Below, piece after piece: positions 4,756 through 6,164 of a DNA stretch of 6,164 bases. The stretch comes from Coriobacteriales bacterium (GTDB taxonomy: Bacteria; Actinomycetota; Coriobacteriia; Coriobacteriales; UBA8131). Under the pieces are notes generated by a model that saw only the letters and a list, made by a program, of their open reading frames with translations, was not told the origin of the DNA and did no database searches. Made by a program: the position numbers and the translations under genes. The stretch is from contig JAITEK010000021.1 of assembly GCA_031282085.1 (NCBI GenBank), positions 1 to 6,164 of the forward strand, written 5' to 3'. How positions within the stretch are numbered: position 1 is the first letter of the stretch; every line of letters begins with the position of its first letter.

Positions 4756-6164
4756 TTACTCCTCCCAGGTGCCGCCCTCGTCGGTGGTGCGTATCTGGGC
4801 GCGTTTTATCTTGCCGCCGATGGTCTTGGGCAGCTCGGCCACGAATTCTACAACGCGCGGGTATTTATAGGGCGCCGTGGTGGTCTTAACGTGTTCCTGC
4901 AACGTGCGGGCAAGCTCATCGGAGGGTTCATAACCCCGCGCGAGCACGATGGTCGCCTTCACCACGCTGCCGCGCACCTCGTCAGGAACCGCGGTAACGG
5001 CGCACTCGATGACGGCGGGGTGAGCAACCAGCGCGCTTTCCACCTCAAAGGGGCCGATGCGGTACCCGGAGCACTTGATGACGTCGTCGTTACGCCCCAC
5101 AAAGGTGTAGTAACCGTCCGGGTCGCGCCAGGCGACGTCGTGGAGATTGTAATACGCACCGCCAACGGCCTCGGCGGTAGCCTCGGGATTGCGGTAGTAG
5201 CCGATGAACAGGCCGGGCGGGTACGCCTCTTTAAGACGCGTGACGCAGATGCTACCCTCATCGCCGTCGGCAACTGGCTCGCCCGCGTCGTCGAGCAGTT
5301 GGATGTTGAGCAGAGGCGAAGGCTTGCCCATCGAACCGGGACGTGGCTCAACCCAGGGGAAGGTCGCAAGCAGAACCGGCCCCTCCGACTGGCCAAATCC
5401 CTCGCGTATCATCCTGCCCGTGAGATCAAACCAGCGTCTGGTAACGTCGGCGTTAAGCGGCTCGCCCGCGGTCGCATAGTTCTCAACGCTGCTCAGGTCG
5501 AAAGCGGCAACGTCCTCCTGCAACATGAAGCGGTACATGGTCGGCGGCACGCAGAAGGTGGTGATGCGGTACCGTTCGATGCGCTTAAGCAGCTCAAGCG
5601 GATTAAAACGCAGCGTGTCGAAGGCAAAGATCGCGGCGCCGGCAATCCACTGGCCGTATATCTTGCCCCAGCCGAACTTGGCCCAGCCGCTGTCGCTCAC
5701 GCTGCAATGCAGATGGTTCTCCCGCACCTGCTGCCAGTACTTCGCCGTGATGATATGGCCGAGCGGGTGCACGAAGTTGTGCGCACACATCTTTGCCAAT
5801 CCCGTTGTGCCGGAGGTGAAGTAGATAAGCATGGTGTCGCCGTTGCAGGTGGCCGCCTCGCCTGTGGGCCGCCGCCAGTCCTCAGAAGCCGCCTCAACAA
5901 GCTGCTCAAAGGAGAGCCAGCCCTTAGCTTCGCCGTTCACGAGTACGCGTAGCTCAAGCCCGGGACACTCTGGCATGGCAAGCTCAACCTGTTCGCGCAC
6001 GTAGGCGTCGTCCAGGGCGATGAGGGCCTTGGCGCCCGAGGCGTCAAGACGGTAGACGATGTCCTTCTTGGTGAGTTGCGTGGTAGCGGGGATGATGGTC
6101 GCACCGATTTTGCAAAGCGCAACGGCGCAGACCCAGTACTCCCAGCGCTGCCGCAGAACAAGCA
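4756..6164 (-). CDS. AMP-forming acyl-CoA synthetase, medium-chain (ACSM-like) type, 5' end outside window
   Basis: ANL-superfamily ligase that activates a carboxylic acid with ATP to an acyl-adenylate and then transfers it to CoA. The 468 C-terminal residues are visible (numbered from the codon at 6160-6162); the N-terminus lies beyond 6164. Motifs in order: PATTQLTKKDI near residue 25-35, typical of medium-chain/benzoate-type enzymes; the ATP loop FTSGTTGLAK (115-124); GFGQSEG (255-261); LHDVA (340-344), where the family usually has TGD; GRNDDVIKCSGYRIGPFEVE (356-375) spanning the hinge and the CoA-side motif; and PKTIGGKIKR (445-454) with the catalytic lysine K451. An internal GTG at 5998-6000 is not the start, because the frame and the conserved sequence continue upstream. 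Substrate is probably a medium-chain, branched or aromatic acid, but the pocket residues cannot be read for certain. It ends with TAA, 15 bases before a repeat hairpin. No partner genes are visible on this side. Confidence 0.95.
   Translation of the reverse strand, partial: LVLRQRWEYWVCAVALCKIGATIIPATTQLTKKDIVYRLDASGAKALIALDDAYVREQVELAMPECPGLELRVLVNGEAKGWLSFEQLVEAASEDWRRPTGEAATCNGDTMLIYFTSGTTGLAKMCAHNFVHPLGHIITAKYWQQVRENHLHCSVSDSGWAKFGWGKIYGQWIAGAAIFAFDTLRFNPLELLKRIERYRITTFCVPPTMYRFMLQEDVAAFDLSSVENYATAGEPLNADVTRRWFDLTGRMIREGFGQSEGPVLLATFPWVEPRPGSMGKPSPLLNIQLLDDAGEPVADGDEGSICVTRLKEAYPPGLFIGYYRNPEATAEAVGGAYYNLHDVAWRDPDGYYTFVGRNDDVIKCSGYRIGPFEVESALVAHPAVIECAVTAVPDEVRGSVVKATIVLARGYEPSDELARTLQEHVKTTTAPYKYPRVVEFVAELPKTIGGKIKRAQIRTTDEGGTWEE

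Noticed and set aside
4891..5952. Plus-strand open frame of 353 codons
   Set aside because: It is antisense to the acyl-CoA synthetase, whose motifs are unmistakable. There is no ribosome binding site or domain on the plus strand that I can see.

Overview
The window is compact, GC-rich bacterial DNA with every recognisable gene on the minus strand. The N-terminus of the TrkH protein, the medium-chain-type acyl-CoA synthetase and the strong AGGAGG-type ribosome binding sites suggest a high-GC Gram-positive anaerobe. A Coriobacteriia/Eggerthellaceae-like source is my best guess, but this is an inference from remembered protein style and no search was run.

Layout in the direction of transcription (right to left). 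A medium-chain-type acyl-CoA synthetase enters from beyond base 6164 and stops at 4756. The gap 4339-4755 is filled by two abutting, head-to-tail copies of a roughly 190-bp hairpin-rich repeat. Next is a trimeric-type purine nucleoside phosphorylase (3523-4338). A 157-bp AT-richer intergenic region follows, with A-rich direct repeats, a long-range inverted repeat and a weak candidate promoter. Then come two exported proteins: a membrane-anchored permuted papain-like/NlpC-P60-type protein (2097-3365) and a probable beta-propeller lipoprotein (926-2053). A third, diverged and inverted copy of the same repeat fills 734-916. The window ends with a 42-residue single-helix membrane protein (530-658) and the N-terminal part of a TrkH potassium transporter (1-440, continuing off the left edge).

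The acyl-CoA synthetase and the phosphorylase are ordinary metabolic enzymes with no evident link to each other. The papain-like protein and the lipoprotein are probably co-transcribed and both should act outside the cytoplasmic membrane. The small membrane protein and TrkH may form a second unit. The least ordinary content is non-coding: the three repeat copies keep a fixed loop while stem bases change in compensated pairs, and the lipoprotein start appears to use a Shine-Dalgarno sequence separated from its TTG codon by a GC-only hairpin.
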